Assembly: GCA_020850475.1 (NCBI GenBank) | Contig: JADZEO010000155.1 | Coordinates: 1-64,000 of the forward strand | Direction of reading: 5' to 3' | Source: Bdellovibrionales bacterium | GTDB lineage: Bacteria; Bdellovibrionota; Bdellovibrionia; Bdellovibrionales; UBA1609 | DNA length: 64,000 nt | Shown: in pieces, positions 8,713-18,036 of the stretch | Numbering within the stretch: position 1 is the stretch's first letter | How the letters are laid out: every line of letters starts with the position of its first letter | The notes under the pieces: generated by a model | Database searches by the model: none | What the model saw: only the letters and a program-made list of their open reading frames with translations | What the model was told of the DNA's origin: nothing | Made by a program: the position numbers and the translations under genes

Positions 8713-10598
8713 TCCGGTGGAATATTAAAGAAGGCTGTGGCCCGCTCCGAATTCTGCGACATAAAGGCAAAAATCCGCTCGCGCCAAATCGCCATCCCTT
8801 CCCGATGCGTGGGCAGAATGGTTTCGCGTCCCAGGAAAAAGGTGATATCCGACAGCTCAAAGGGCACCCCTTTGGTCGCGGCACATTTGAGAATATCATT
8901 GATGTCGGGACTCTCCATAAAACCGTAGCGGGCCACCAAACGATAAAAGCCTTCGCCAATTGTGGTAAGTTCCAAACGCTCGGCGGGATCGATATGGGGA
9001 ACTTCTTCTGAGAGCACGGTCAAGATGGCGTTTTTTTGATGCAGAACCCGATTGTGGCGCACGTTGTGAGCCAAGGCGAGTGGAGTCCCTTCGGATGAGC
9101 CACTCATAAATAGTGCCGACCCCGGAACCCGAGCCACTTTCATGGTTCTTAGGCTCATCAAGAATTCCGACAGTGGCGAGGTTTGTTCGGCCAGACGACG
9201 AGCCAAGATTTGCCGCCCTTTACGCCAAGTCGTCATTAAAGTGAACATCACCGCACCCAGGGTCAGCGGAAACCAACCGCCATCGGCAATTTTGGTCAAG
9301 TTAGCAACGAAGAAAACCAAATCGATGGTTACTAGCACAACAAATGCGCCCGCCACGTAATACCACTTCCAATTCCACTTGCCCCAAGCGACCGTACAGG
9401 CCAGCACCGTCGTGATCACCATGGTCGTGGAAACGGCAATTCCGTAGGCCGAGGCCAAAGCACTTGAAGAACCAAAGGTGATAACCAGCCAGGCAGTCAA
9501 AGCAAACATGATCCAATTCATCGACGGAATATAAATTTGGCCAATTTCGTGGCTCGAGGTGTGGATGATCTTCATCCGCGGAAAAAATCCCAGTTGAATT
9601 GCCTGTCGAGTGAGCGAATAAACGCCCGAGATCAAGGCCTGAGAAGCAATCACCGTCGCCATCGTGGCGATGACCACCAGGACATACAACGCCCAGCTCG
9701 GTGCTAACAAATAAAAGGGATTCTCGACTGCTTCCGGCTGAGTCAAAATCAGCGCGCCTTGGCCAAAATAATTCAAAAGGAGAGCCGGAAAGGCTGCGAC
9801 AAACCAAGCGGTTTGGATGGGACTTTTGCCAAGATGGCCCATATCGGCGTAGAGCGCCTCACCGCCCGTTACCACAAGAAATACGGCGCCGAGGATCGCC
9901 AAACTGGCAATTCCATTACTGCTGAGAAATGCCAAACCATAACTCGGGTCAATGGCCCTGAGGACCACCGGGTCCTTAGTAATCCCAAAAATCCCCAGCG
10001 CTCCAATGACCAGGAACCACAGCAAAATGACCGGGCCAAAGACCCGACCAATACGACCTGTTCCGTGTCGTTGCACCGAAAAAAGTCCAAACAAAATTCC
10101 CAGGGTGATGGGAATCACGTAAGGTTCAAAAAAGGGGGTGGCGACCTTAAGACCCTCAATCGCGCTCAAAACCGAAATCGCCGGAGTAATCACCCCGTCG
10201 CCAAACAAGAGTGCGGAACCAAAAAGGCCTAGGTACAAAATCAATCGCGGCAAACCGGTCGAGGCGCCGGACTGTGGAGGCGAGGCGAGCGCCGTCAGCG
10301 CCAGTACCCCCCCTTCGCCCTTGTTATCTGCGCGCATGACGAACATGAGGTACTTCACCGAAATCACTGTAATCAGAGACCAAACGATGAGCGACAAGAC
10401 CCCCAAGATGTTTTCCGCCGAGGGAACAATTGCATTGGGGCCGTGAAAGGCCTCTCTCACAGCATAAAGGGGGCTCGTTCCAATATCACCAAAGACAATG
10501 CCAAGGGCAGCCAAAGTGAGTGCCGCTCGCGACATCTTGGCTTCATCGCCATAGTGCCCATTGGTGGAACTGTTAGGAGTTGAACTTGAATGGCTCAT
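8676..10598 (-). CDS. kup: Low-affinity potassium transporter Kup
   Basis: A 640-residue inner-membrane K+/H+ symporter of the KUP/HAK/KT family. The family signature FGDIGTSPLYA is at residues 36-46, GDGVITPAIS follows, and GGEALYADMGHLG marks the later pore region. About twelve membrane spans are followed by a long cytosolic C-terminus, as usual. Length matches the family. Neighbours are two paralogous small membrane proteins reading the other way, one on each side. Confidence 0.95.
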   Translation of the reverse strand: MSHSSSTPNSSTNGHYGDEAKMSRAALTLAALGIVFGDIGTSPLYAVREAFHGPNAIVPSAENILGVLSLIVWSLITVISVKYLMFVMRADNKGEGGVLALTALASPPQSGASTGLPRLILYLGLFGSALLFGDGVITPAISVLSAIEGLKVATPFFEPYVIPITLGILFGLFSVQRHGTGRIGRVFGPVILLWFLVIGALGIFGITKDPVVLRAIDPSYGLAFLSSNGIASLAILGAVFLVVTGGEALYADMGHLGKSPIQTAWFVAAFPALLLNYFGQGALILTQPEAVENPFYLLAPSWALYVLVVIATMATVIASQALISGVYSLTRQAIQLGFFPRMKIIHTSSHEIGQIYIPSMNWIMFALTAWLVITFGSSSALASAYGIAVSTTMVITTVLACTVAWGKWNWKWYYVAGAFVVLVTIDLVFFVANLTKIADGGWFPLTLGAVMFTLMTTWRKGRQILARRLAEQTSPLSEFLMSLRTMKVARVPGSALFMSGSSEGTPLALAHNVRHNRVLHQKNAILTVLSEEVPHIDPAERLELTTIGEGFYRLVARYGFMESPDINDILKCAATKGVPFELSDITFFLGRETILPTHREGMAIWRERIFAFMSQNSERATAFFNIPPDQVVEVGFLVEF

Positions 10599-10708
10599 GG
10601 CGCTTCCTACACCCGCTGGTCGATCCTGTCACTTTTGCCGTAACGCCCGCCCGGGGAATCAAGAATTGACGCTTTTGACCCACCGGAATTTCTGGCAGTA
10701 TAGGTGAA

Positions 10709-11203
10709 ATGATTGCAAAAAGCTATCGCTACCGCCCGAATCTGACTGTGTTTGTCCTCTCGACCCTGTTTTTTGCAGGCGTCGCGGCCGTCCTAACCCG
10801 GGCCGCCCTGACCAATAACCAAGGGGCACTGATCAATGGACTAATCGAGTTATCAGTTGACCAAGCTACGATTTTCTACTGGGCCTTGGCCGCCTGTGGG
10901 TTCGGGTTTGTTCTCCTCGGACTCGTCGGAATTGGGGTGCATTTTCGCTCGGAGAAAAGCCAATTGGTGATCCATGATGACCATCTGGATATCCCGCCTC
11001 TTATGTTTCACCGCCGCCACCGAGTTCACTTCCGCGACGTCCGCGCCATCAAGTGGTACGACATCGCCGGCACCCGCATTTTTGAAATGCACACCTCCGC
11101 CGGAAAAGTGGGGGTCTCAAATCGTCTGTTCCGTAACCGCCAGGAATTTGAGGAGGCCTGTGCGCACCTCGAGCAAATGATTCTCCCCCACCTTCCTCAA
11201 TAG
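10709..11203 (+). CDS. Small membrane protein, paralog of 8203-8712
   Basis: A 164-residue protein with two membrane spans (about residues 11-32 and 56-78) and a C-terminal soluble domain. It matches the 8203 gene in layout and in conserved pieces: YRPNL at the start, ATIFYWALAACGFGF versus STIIYYALSIICFGF, and DDHLDIPP versus SDHVEIPP. It is divergent from kup, with 110 bases between the starts. About 210 bases downstream hold no gene. Confidence 0.7.
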   Translation: MIAKSYRYRPNLTVFVLSTLFFAGVAAVLTRAALTNNQGALINGLIELSVDQATIFYWALAACGFGFVLLGLVGIGVHFRSEKSQLVIHDDHLDIPPLMFHRRHRVHFRDVRAIKWYDIAGTRIFEMHTSAGKVGVSNRLFRNRQEFEEACAHLEQMILPHLPQ

Positions 11204-11412
11204 GCCGAGCTGCACACCCCAGTCCTCGGCTCGCCCGGCAGGGTGGCCAAAATTTCTCCGCTCCGCTCGAAAAAAAATCTCGACCCCACAAAAACTGTTG
11301 AATTATCGGTTTAACCTCGATACATCGAAATTAGATCGGGACTCTTTCCTTTGTCCCGGTCATCTGGGGCGGCGAAAGAATCCTTTTGAACAACTCTCAA
11401 ATTGGGGGACCT

Positions 11413-12210
11413 ATGGTGGCTCGCAAGAGTACTTCTTCGCTATTAATTGGATGGTTTGTAACAACGGCCGTTTTGGCCTCAGCCATACTGAGTTCGGGTC
11501 GGGCCGCCGCCGATGTGCCCGCCGAAAATCGCGCCCTGGTGATTGTCACCGATCTCGACACTCACGGCTTTCCAGCGCTGGCTCCACTTTATTCGACTCT
11601 TGAGAGTTTGGGGGCAGGCATTCCGCGACTGCCCATCATTCGCGGCGCTTATCGCGAAATCCATACACTTCGTGATTCCAGTGCCACTCTCGCAAGCTGG
11701 CGCACCCTGATTTATGGACTGGCAGCTCGCAAAGAAATTCAAGCCATCGATACCATTCTCATGCTTCACGGACTTCCTAATGAACTCGCCTTCTTTGACG
11801 ATTCCTATTCAATGACGGATGTCGCGCAAGCATTGACTCGAGATCTTGCTCCAGGCGATCGACTTCGCCGGAAAATGGCCGAGAAGAAACTCCGTCTGCT
11901 CTACAATACTTCTTGCTTTGGCGCTTCTCACCGCAATGAATTTATGAGCGTTGGGTTTGCCACCGTTATTGGCTCTGTCGGCGTCAATGCCAACTCGGAA
12001 CTGGAGTTTCCCCATTTTATCGCGGCTTGGGTCGCGGGTCAGACGGTTGCCGTGGCCTTAGCGCCCTCCAACACGCCGGTGGCCCTCGCCCTCACCGACA
12101 GCGCGATTCGCGATCTCGGCATCCGCATGGACAATATCCTCCAGCAGACCAATAGCGAAAAACGCGTGAGCGGACTGACTCAACTGACGATTAACACAGA
12201 TGTTCGTTAG
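11413..12210 (+). CDS. Secreted protein with a clan CD-like His/Cys pattern
   Basis: I chose the ATG at 11413 (MVARKS) because of the GGGGGAC ribosome site; an upstream in-frame ATG exists at 11386. A signal peptide ends near GRAAA. The body has a hydrophobic strand followed by LHG (ILMLHGLPN) and later a strand followed by SC (LYNTSCFGA). That spacing recalls caspase/gingipain-type cysteine peptidases, but overall similarity is weak. C-terminal GSVGVNANSELEFP is distinctive. Function unproven. Confidence 0.6.
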   Translation: MVARKSTSSLLIGWFVTTAVLASAILSSGRAAADVPAENRALVIVTDLDTHGFPALAPLYSTLESLGAGIPRLPIIRGAYREIHTLRDSSATLASWRTLIYGLAARKEIQAIDTILMLHGLPNELAFFDDSYSMTDVAQALTRDLAPGDRLRRKMAEKKLRLLYNTSCFGASHRNEFMSVGFATVIGSVGVNANSELEFPHFIAAWVAGQTVAVALAPSNTPVALALTDSAIRDLGIRMDNILQQTNSEKRVSGLTQLTINTDVR

Positions 12211-12278
12211 AGTCGTACGAGATATGCGAATTCGCCTAAAGCGCTAAATTCTGATTGCAAAATAGAAAGGTGTGAAAA

Positions 12279-13268
12279 ATGAAAAAACTAACTCAACTTT
12301 TGCTGGTTGCGGTTTCGATGGTTGGTGTTTGCACGGCTTCCGCCCAAAGCAAAGACCCCATTGCCAACGCCATCTTGAAGATTGCTCAGCCCTACAAACA
12401 GCAACTGGAAGCGGCTTACAAAAAAGATAAGAATCTTGAAGGTAAGCTCAAAGTCTTTGAAGCCGAAATGCGCAAGATTACCTCGGACGGTCGCCTTAAG
12501 CCTGAAGACAAGTCTGCGGCTTTGGCTCGGTTAAGCCAAAAGAATATTCCCCTCATGCGAGAGTGGTTTCTAAAAGGCCAAGTAAGTGAAGCCAATTATC
12601 AAACTGAGGTCGATCGCTTTTTCAAAGCTCATGAACGGCGGACGCGGACTCGCTATGCGATCCAATACACTGGTTTTCTCAGTTTTACATGGCGTCGAAT
12701 CGCCCCCCGCTTTACGCCCTCTCATGGCGACAAAGAAGTGACCCTCGCTCCTCCCTTCCCCTACATTGAAGAGGTAGAGAATGGCCTCGGGTCCGCTATA
12801 GGTGGCGCCGACACCGGGAAATTCTATGCTTCGGCCGCTAATCTCATTGCTGGTGGCCACGAAAACATCGCGGGCATTGGCCATTTCTATATTGTTGATC
12901 TTCGATACGACAGCATTGAGGCCTCAGCGGCGCTGCCCGAAGTGAATTATTTTGCTGAAGCTAATAGCTACTTGCTAGGTGCAAGCGGGTCTTTCACCAA
13001 CACGAGGATTGAGATCTTGGCAAACAACCAAATTGTTTGTCAGGAAGACGTTCAAAACGTTGGCTTGGTTGCACCTTCGCTTTGGTTTGCTAGGACTTCT
13101 GGCACAGAGAATGTCGTGGTGGGCTGCGAATTTGAAGCGCCTGAGGTTGGGGACGAAATTGTGGTTCGCTTTCACGGTGTAGCGGGAAGTTGGGTCGGCG
13201 GAGCCGCCTATTCCAGGGCACACATTGAAGGCCAACCGCGAGATATTCGCTTAAGATTTAAAAGATAA
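12279..13268 (+). CDS. Secreted protein of unknown function
   Basis: An AAAGGTG site precedes the ATG. The 329-residue product has a signal peptide cleaved near ASAQ. Residues 25-120 are Lys-rich and helical with coiled-coil character. The C-terminal 170 residues are beta-rich, with an even spread of Gly and aromatic residues and two Cys. No family recognised. It stands 68 bases after the 11413-12210 gene and may be transcribed with it. Confidence 0.6.
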   Translation: MKKLTQLLLVAVSMVGVCTASAQSKDPIANAILKIAQPYKQQLEAAYKKDKNLEGKLKVFEAEMRKITSDGRLKPEDKSAALARLSQKNIPLMREWFLKGQVSEANYQTEVDRFFKAHERRTRTRYAIQYTGFLSFTWRRIAPRFTPSHGDKEVTLAPPFPYIEEVENGLGSAIGGADTGKFYASAANLIAGGHENIAGIGHFYIVDLRYDSIEASAALPEVNYFAEANSYLLGASGSFTNTRIEILANNQIVCQEDVQNVGLVAPSLWFARTSGTENVVVGCEFEAPEVGDEIVVRFHGVAGSWVGGAAYSRAHIEGQPRDIRLRFKR

Positions 13269-13298
13269 TTGATTGAGCAGGCGCTCAACCGTGGCCTG

Positions 13299-13949
13299 CT
13301 AGTTCGTCAGGTTCTTCGCGCGGCGGTGTTTGAACCACTCGATGACGATGGGCAAGACCGACAAAACAATGATCGCAACCACAACAATATGGAAGTTGCG
13401 CTTGATCGCGGGTACGTTACCAAAAACGTAACCCGCGTAGGTAAACCCCAGCACCCAAGTGCTCGCTCCTAGCAAATTAAACGGAATGTAGCGGCCAAAA
13501 GGCATCCGACTCATGCCGGTCACAAAGGGCGCAAAGGTTCTTACAATTGGCACAAAGCGGGCGATCACGACCGTAAAGGGTCCATATTTTTTGTAAAACT
13601 CCTCGGTCTTACGCAGGTGATTCCTATTGAGGAGCCAGGATCGTTCAGAAGTAAAAATCTTGGGCGCTAGATATCTCCCAATGACATAATTGCTCGCGTC
13701 CCCACTGACTGCCGCCACAAACAACAGCCCGGCCATTAAATGCACATTCAGACCACTGCCCTCCACGGCACAAAGGGCCCCGGCCGCAAACAGAAGAGAG
13801 TCGCCAGGGAGCAGAGGGGTAACCACCAGGCCAGTTTCAGCAAAAATAATCAGAAACAATATGACGTAGGTAAGGAGCCCCATCATTTGCGCAAGCTCCG
13901 CCAGATGCACATCCAAATGTAAAAAAATATCAATCAATTGCGTGAACAT
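13299..13949 (-). CDS. DedA/SNARE-associated (VTT domain) membrane protein
   Basis: A 216-residue inner-membrane protein. The family signature is seen as FAETGLVVTPLLPGDSLLF near residues 35-53, and RFVPIVRTFAPFVTGMSRM near 125-143 is the conserved cytosolic re-entrant segment. DedA proteins act in lipid-carrier recycling, membrane potential and envelope homeostasis. The gene converges on the 12279 gene with 30 bases between. Confidence 0.9.
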   Translation of the reverse strand: MFTQLIDIFLHLDVHLAELAQMMGLLTYVILFLIIFAETGLVVTPLLPGDSLLFAAGALCAVEGSGLNVHLMAGLLFVAAVSGDASNYVIGRYLAPKIFTSERSWLLNRNHLRKTEEFYKKYGPFTVVIARFVPIVRTFAPFVTGMSRMPFGRYIPFNLLGASTWVLGFTYAGYVFGNVPAIKRNFHIVVVAIIVLSVLPIVIEWFKHRRAKNLTN

Positions 13950-14036
13950 ATCCTGAATCCCTCAAAATTTGCCCGAAGGTTACCAGGGATTACCGTGATT
14001 GCCATGCCAACCCGCACCAGTAACTAACCAACCTGC

Positions 14037-14047
14037 CTCAATTTGAG
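14037..14047. promoter_or_regulatory. CTCAATTTGAG palindrome, site 2
   Basis: An exact copy of the element at 1387, located 56 bases upstream of the beta-propeller gene start at 14103. Confidence 0.5.
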
Positions 14048-14102
14048 ATCCAGTAAATCCTCTGTTCCCAGTCAGTGCAAACTGAGGATAAAATTAAGGG
14101 GT

Positions 14103-15194
14103 ATGTCCATCTTCAAGTCCAGCCCCACCACCCTGTCGGTTAAACCTTCGACTCAACCAGGAACGACGCCAGTTTGGCTCAAAGGCAAACCCAAACTCAC
14201 TTGGATTGAAATTCCCAATACCCGAATCGCCTCGGTCCAGGGGGGATTTACGTCTCCGGGCGGAAACAAAGACTACGTGTGCGCCTATTCCGGTGCCTGT
14301 GTTAAAAAATCAGGTAGCGAAGTTTTTTTGGCTGGTGGTGGACACGCGGATTATGCCGGTAATGAGGTCTACACTCTAAGACTTCAAGATGATTCACCTG
14401 TGTGGGTTCGTCGCAACAATCCAACACCCTCGGTTCCTCCGTTAAAGGCCGATGATCCAGGCGTTCCTTACTATAGCGATAATCGCCCGGCTTCGCGACA
14501 CACGTATTGGCACATCCAATACATCGATGCTCGCGATCGCATGTTCTATGTCGGCGGCGCCGCCATTTGGGGCAATGGCGGCGGGGGCTCGACGGGAGTG
14601 GATGCCTTTAATCCAAATACGAATGACTACGATCCTCGCGGGGCCTACCCGTCGGTTCCTTCGGGTACTCTTTACGCCGCCGTGGGCATGGTGAAGGACA
14701 AAGACGAAAATGTTTGGATCCTGCACCCAGGTGGAAATCTCTATCGCTGGAACCAATCGTCGGGTACGACGGACCTTATTGGCTCCCGCAACGTCAGTGA
14801 GATTGATACAGCTCTTGGCTACGATCCAATTCGACATCGCTTGGTCCGATTTGACATCGACTTTGGGGCTAAGTTCGAATTGAATTCCAATGGCGCCGAA
14901 TCCCCGGTTACCTTTGGCGGTTTGCGCGCGGCTAAGGCCCGACGAAATAGTTCAGTCATTTGGTGTGAGGAACGAAAGTCTTTTTTGATTTTTCGCTGGA
15001 ACGAAAACAACGTTTACGAGTGCGACCCGGTGACCTTTGCGGTGTCGGACTTGGCGATTGGCGGCACCAAGGCACCCGTCCCTAAAGAGATGGGCGAGAG
15101 CGCGCTCTACGGTCGCTGGTTTTATGCCCCTGAATTGAATCTTTGCGGGTACATCCGCACCGTCAATGACAATGTTTGGGTGTTCCAAGTCTAA
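14103..15194 (+). CDS. Kelch/beta-propeller-like protein
   Basis: The ATG at 14103 has an AAGGGGT site; an in-frame start at 14043 would add twenty unlikely residues. Repeating blades are visible, for example AGGGHADYAGNEVYTL and DARDRMFYVGG, each about 45-55 residues with a Gly-rich turn and an aromatic strand, typical of galactose-oxidase/kelch propellers. No signal peptide is evident, unlike the related lipoprotein at 18037. The 16557-18021 pseudogene contains a similar block (TGGHTRIQNQILSLNL). Likely role: carbohydrate or surface binding. Confidence 0.65.
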   Translation: MSIFKSSPTTLSVKPSTQPGTTPVWLKGKPKLTWIEIPNTRIASVQGGFTSPGGNKDYVCAYSGACVKKSGSEVFLAGGGHADYAGNEVYTLRLQDDSPVWVRRNNPTPSVPPLKADDPGVPYYSDNRPASRHTYWHIQYIDARDRMFYVGGAAIWGNGGGGSTGVDAFNPNTNDYDPRGAYPSVPSGTLYAAVGMVKDKDENVWILHPGGNLYRWNQSSGTTDLIGSRNVSEIDTALGYDPIRHRLVRFDIDFGAKFELNSNGAESPVTFGGLRAAKARRNSSVIWCEERKSFLIFRWNENNVYECDPVTFAVSDLAIGGTKAPVPKEMGESALYGRWFYAPELNLCGYIRTVNDNVWVFQV

Positions 15195-15230
15195 ATTTCT
15201 GACGACAATTCTTCCATCGGCAATATTTAT

Positions 15231-16625
15231 GTGTCAGAGTCTTTGAGTATGATCAACTCGCCGTCTTCAACTTTTTGTCCCCTGGTGTGGCACCAGCTCA
15301 CGGTGATGCCGGACGGACTGGTTAAACCGTGCAACATTGCCCGCCCACTGACAGACAGCAAGGGCAAGCACGTGACCTTAGTCGGTGACAATCGAGAGCC
15401 AAGCGCGGTCTGGAATCATGACGCGCTCAAGGCCGTTCGTCGAACCATGATGGCGGGACACTGGCCCGCCCAGTGTCGAGATTGTTCTCATGCTGAATCC
15501 ACTGGAATTCCCAGCAAGCGACAGAAACTGGCGGAGAGCTGGCGCAATCAAGAGGATTTGAAAGTTCGGCTGCAAGCGACCGAGGCTGATGGGCATTTAG
15601 ATCATCCCCCAGCAGCCTTGGATCTCCGTTTGGGTAACCAATGTAATCTCACCTGCGTTATGTGTTACCCGGGATTCTCAAGTTCCTGGAGCAAACTCCT
15701 GCCGCAAGTGCAAAAGCACGCGGCTCAACTCGGACCGGGATCCTTTCGCTTCCTAGATTCCCTGGCGGGGAATCCGACTGAAAATACTCAGTGGCAAGAT
15801 GACGAGAGTATAATGCCTTGGCTACGGGGACTCGCGCCGACTTTAACTGAAGTTCAATTTGTGGGGGGCGAGCCGCTGTTACTCAAGAATCACAAGCGCA
15901 TACTCGTGGATCTCACTCAGTCGGGAGACTCCAAGCACATCACCCTCAAATATCACTCCAACGGCACCATTTTGCCTCCCGACATACTCGACCTTTGGAC
16001 GCAGTTTCAATCCGTGAGTCTTTACCTTTCTATTGATGGAATTGGTCCCGAGTACTCTTATATTCGCACGCCGGCCCGATGGGAAACCTTCACTCGAAAT
16101 GTCGAACGATTTCTTCAGATGAAACGTAAAAACTGGAACCTGTTGTTTATATATTCGCTTCAGCTACTTAATTGCTCCAATGTGGTGACCTTTTTAAAGT
16201 GGTTAGCGAAGTTGGATCCCCATTGGCAGCCCAATCCTTACTTCGACAGCGTCGTGTGGAATGTGGTGGGGAACCCCACTTGTCTTTCGCCGCAGACTCT
16301 CCCTGAAAACATTAAAGGGGCCGTACTGGAAAAAGTAGAACAGGAACTGGCCGAGTTCTGGTCCACCGATCCCGTCTGGCGGGAACTTGCTTTCGTTCAA
16401 GAAATTCCGACCCGCTTACGAAATGCCATGTCCTATGGGCGCGGCTTTCAGCCCGCCCCCATCGCGGAGACCATGGCGTACCTAAAAATTCTCGATCAGA
16501 TACATGGCCAGGATTGGCGCCAAGTCTTTCCTTGGTTGGCATCGAGGTTCGAAGATTTAGAGAGAGGGGCGAAAGGCGAGCATGCGGCCCCGATCTTGCG
16601 GAACCAGAACAACCCCGAGCTGTGA
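15231..16625 (+). CDS. Radical SAM protein with twitch/SPASM-like cysteines
   Basis: CNLTCVMC (CxxxCxxC) binds the SAM-cleaving 4Fe-4S cluster, followed by FVGGEPLL, the GGE motif that contacts SAM. The N-terminal segment has spaced cysteines (FCPLVWHQ, KPCNIARP, QCRDCSHAE) typical of a twitch or SPASM-type auxiliary cluster, here placed before the radical SAM core. Start is GTG 15231 or ATG 15249. It lies between two propeller-type genes with 36 bases after the first, so its substrate may be a surface protein or polysaccharide; no substrate can be named. Confidence 0.8.
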   Translation: MSESLSMINSPSSTFCPLVWHQLTVMPDGLVKPCNIARPLTDSKGKHVTLVGDNREPSAVWNHDALKAVRRTMMAGHWPAQCRDCSHAESTGIPSKRQKLAESWRNQEDLKVRLQATEADGHLDHPPAALDLRLGNQCNLTCVMCYPGFSSSWSKLLPQVQKHAAQLGPGSFRFLDSLAGNPTENTQWQDDESIMPWLRGLAPTLTEVQFVGGEPLLLKNHKRILVDLTQSGDSKHITLKYHSNGTILPPDILDLWTQFQSVSLYLSIDGIGPEYSYIRTPARWETFTRNVERFLQMKRKNWNLLFIYSLQLLNCSNVVTFLKWLAKLDPHWQPNPYFDSVVWNVVGNPTCLSPQTLPENIKGAVLEKVEQELAEFWSTDPVWRELAFVQEIPTRLRNAMSYGRGFQPAPIAETMAYLKILDQIHGQDWRQVFPWLASRFEDLERGAKGEHAAPILRNQNNPEL

Positions 16626-18021
16626 GTGGTACTTCATCTTACTATAAAAGTGCGTGTACCCGCTGACCACGACACTGGGGTCTAGCTCAAGAGTTTTTTC
16701 CGCGCTGACTTGATACCCAGACACTTGATAGGGATCGGCGGGAATCTGAATGACCCGATAGCGAATGGTCCCATCACTCTTTCGCTGAACAATGATCAGC
16801 CGATTTCCAGTGGCATCGTAAAACATCCCCGGTTCCTCTCCCGAGCCAATTGATAATCCATTACCTATCGCCAACTGCACTTGCCTGACTTGATCTAAAT
16901 CCTGCATGATGAGTCCAGTGGGGCTCAGGAGATCAGGCCAGTACCACAGATGTCGCCCGTCGGGGTGCCCGTCTGTAAATGCGCCCGTCGTGCCGCGCAG
17001 AGGAGCAACACTCGTCGAGGGGCGGAGCAAGCCTGAAACGGTCGCACATGAGAAGCCTGCGGAAAAATCAATGTACCAAAAGGCCGCTGTGGCGCTGGCT
17101 TCATCGACCGAAACATAAACCCTTCGTTGGTCGCGCGCTACGGCCGAATGCTGCCGAATAAAACCATAGCCTTGATAGTCGGGTTGAAATCCTCCAGGGA
17201 GACGCGACCAAATTCCGGTCTGCACATTCTTAGCCCAAATGGGCCATTTACGTCTCCCGCTGGGCCAACGCGCTGACGAGTGCACCAGATCTTCTGTTGT
17301 TGCACCTTCCGGAAGCCAACTTTAGGCGAAGGGACCTTGGGGCGCCTCTATCACCAGATACGCCCCACTGCTCCACTGAGTCAGTGTCGCCGGGATGTAG
17401 CAAGGTGCCATGTATCGAAATCCGTGAGGATGATTGTTACCCAATTGTCCGTAGATTATTTTTTGAGGAAAGATCCATCCCTCATAACCCATCGGAAACT
17501 TGGACCCAGCCGCCCGCCACGCGGCTGTCAAGGTGCCTTCAGTTCCGCCTCCGTCGCCGGTTTTTTGATTGGCAGGCAGGGCCGAAAACTCTGTGCGGTT
17601 ATAATACAATTCCGCTCCGTTGACCGCTGAGGTTTCAAAGTAAGGCTGCTGAAACCAGCCAAAATTCGGCGTATCTTCGGAAAGATTAAGGCTTAAAATT
17701 TGGTTTTGTATTCGTGTGTGTCCGCCCGTTCCATACACCATGGTGCCGAAGGCTCCGCCCAAACCCTTCAATGAGGACACCCGAAGAATACCCGGACATG
17801 ATATCCCAGCCATAGTCCTCGTTAGTAGAAAAACCGTACGGTACGATTCCGTTCGGAAACACAATGAGGGAATTGGCCTGAGAGGGCGACGCGACACTGA
17901 CGTTGTAAAGGCGATCCACCTGAGACATGGCCTGGCGCCATTTGGGAAGGCTGCTCGGCCCCACGACCCTAATTGTCGTCAGCGAACTCGTAATTTTTGC
18001 CAACGATGGTTCCCCTTGCAA
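16557..18021 (-). pseudogene. Broken beta-propeller gene (frameshift plus in-frame TAA)
   Basis: Three coding stretches line up into one propeller protein. The first (18021 to about 17770) reads GYSSGVLIEG, then the frame shifts near 17745-17775 in a G/T-run to give GLGGAFGTMVYGTGGH. That frame runs to a TAA at 17322-17324 and continues without shifting (SWLPEGATTEDL...) to 16557. The block TGGHTRIQNQILSLNL matches GGGHADYAGNEVYTLRL of the 14103 protein. No ATG or signal peptide is present at the 5' end (TTG at 18021), so the start is probably lost too. It follows the 18037 lipoprotein by 15 bases. Confidence 0.7.
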
Positions 18022-18036
18022 TGACTCGAATAACTT

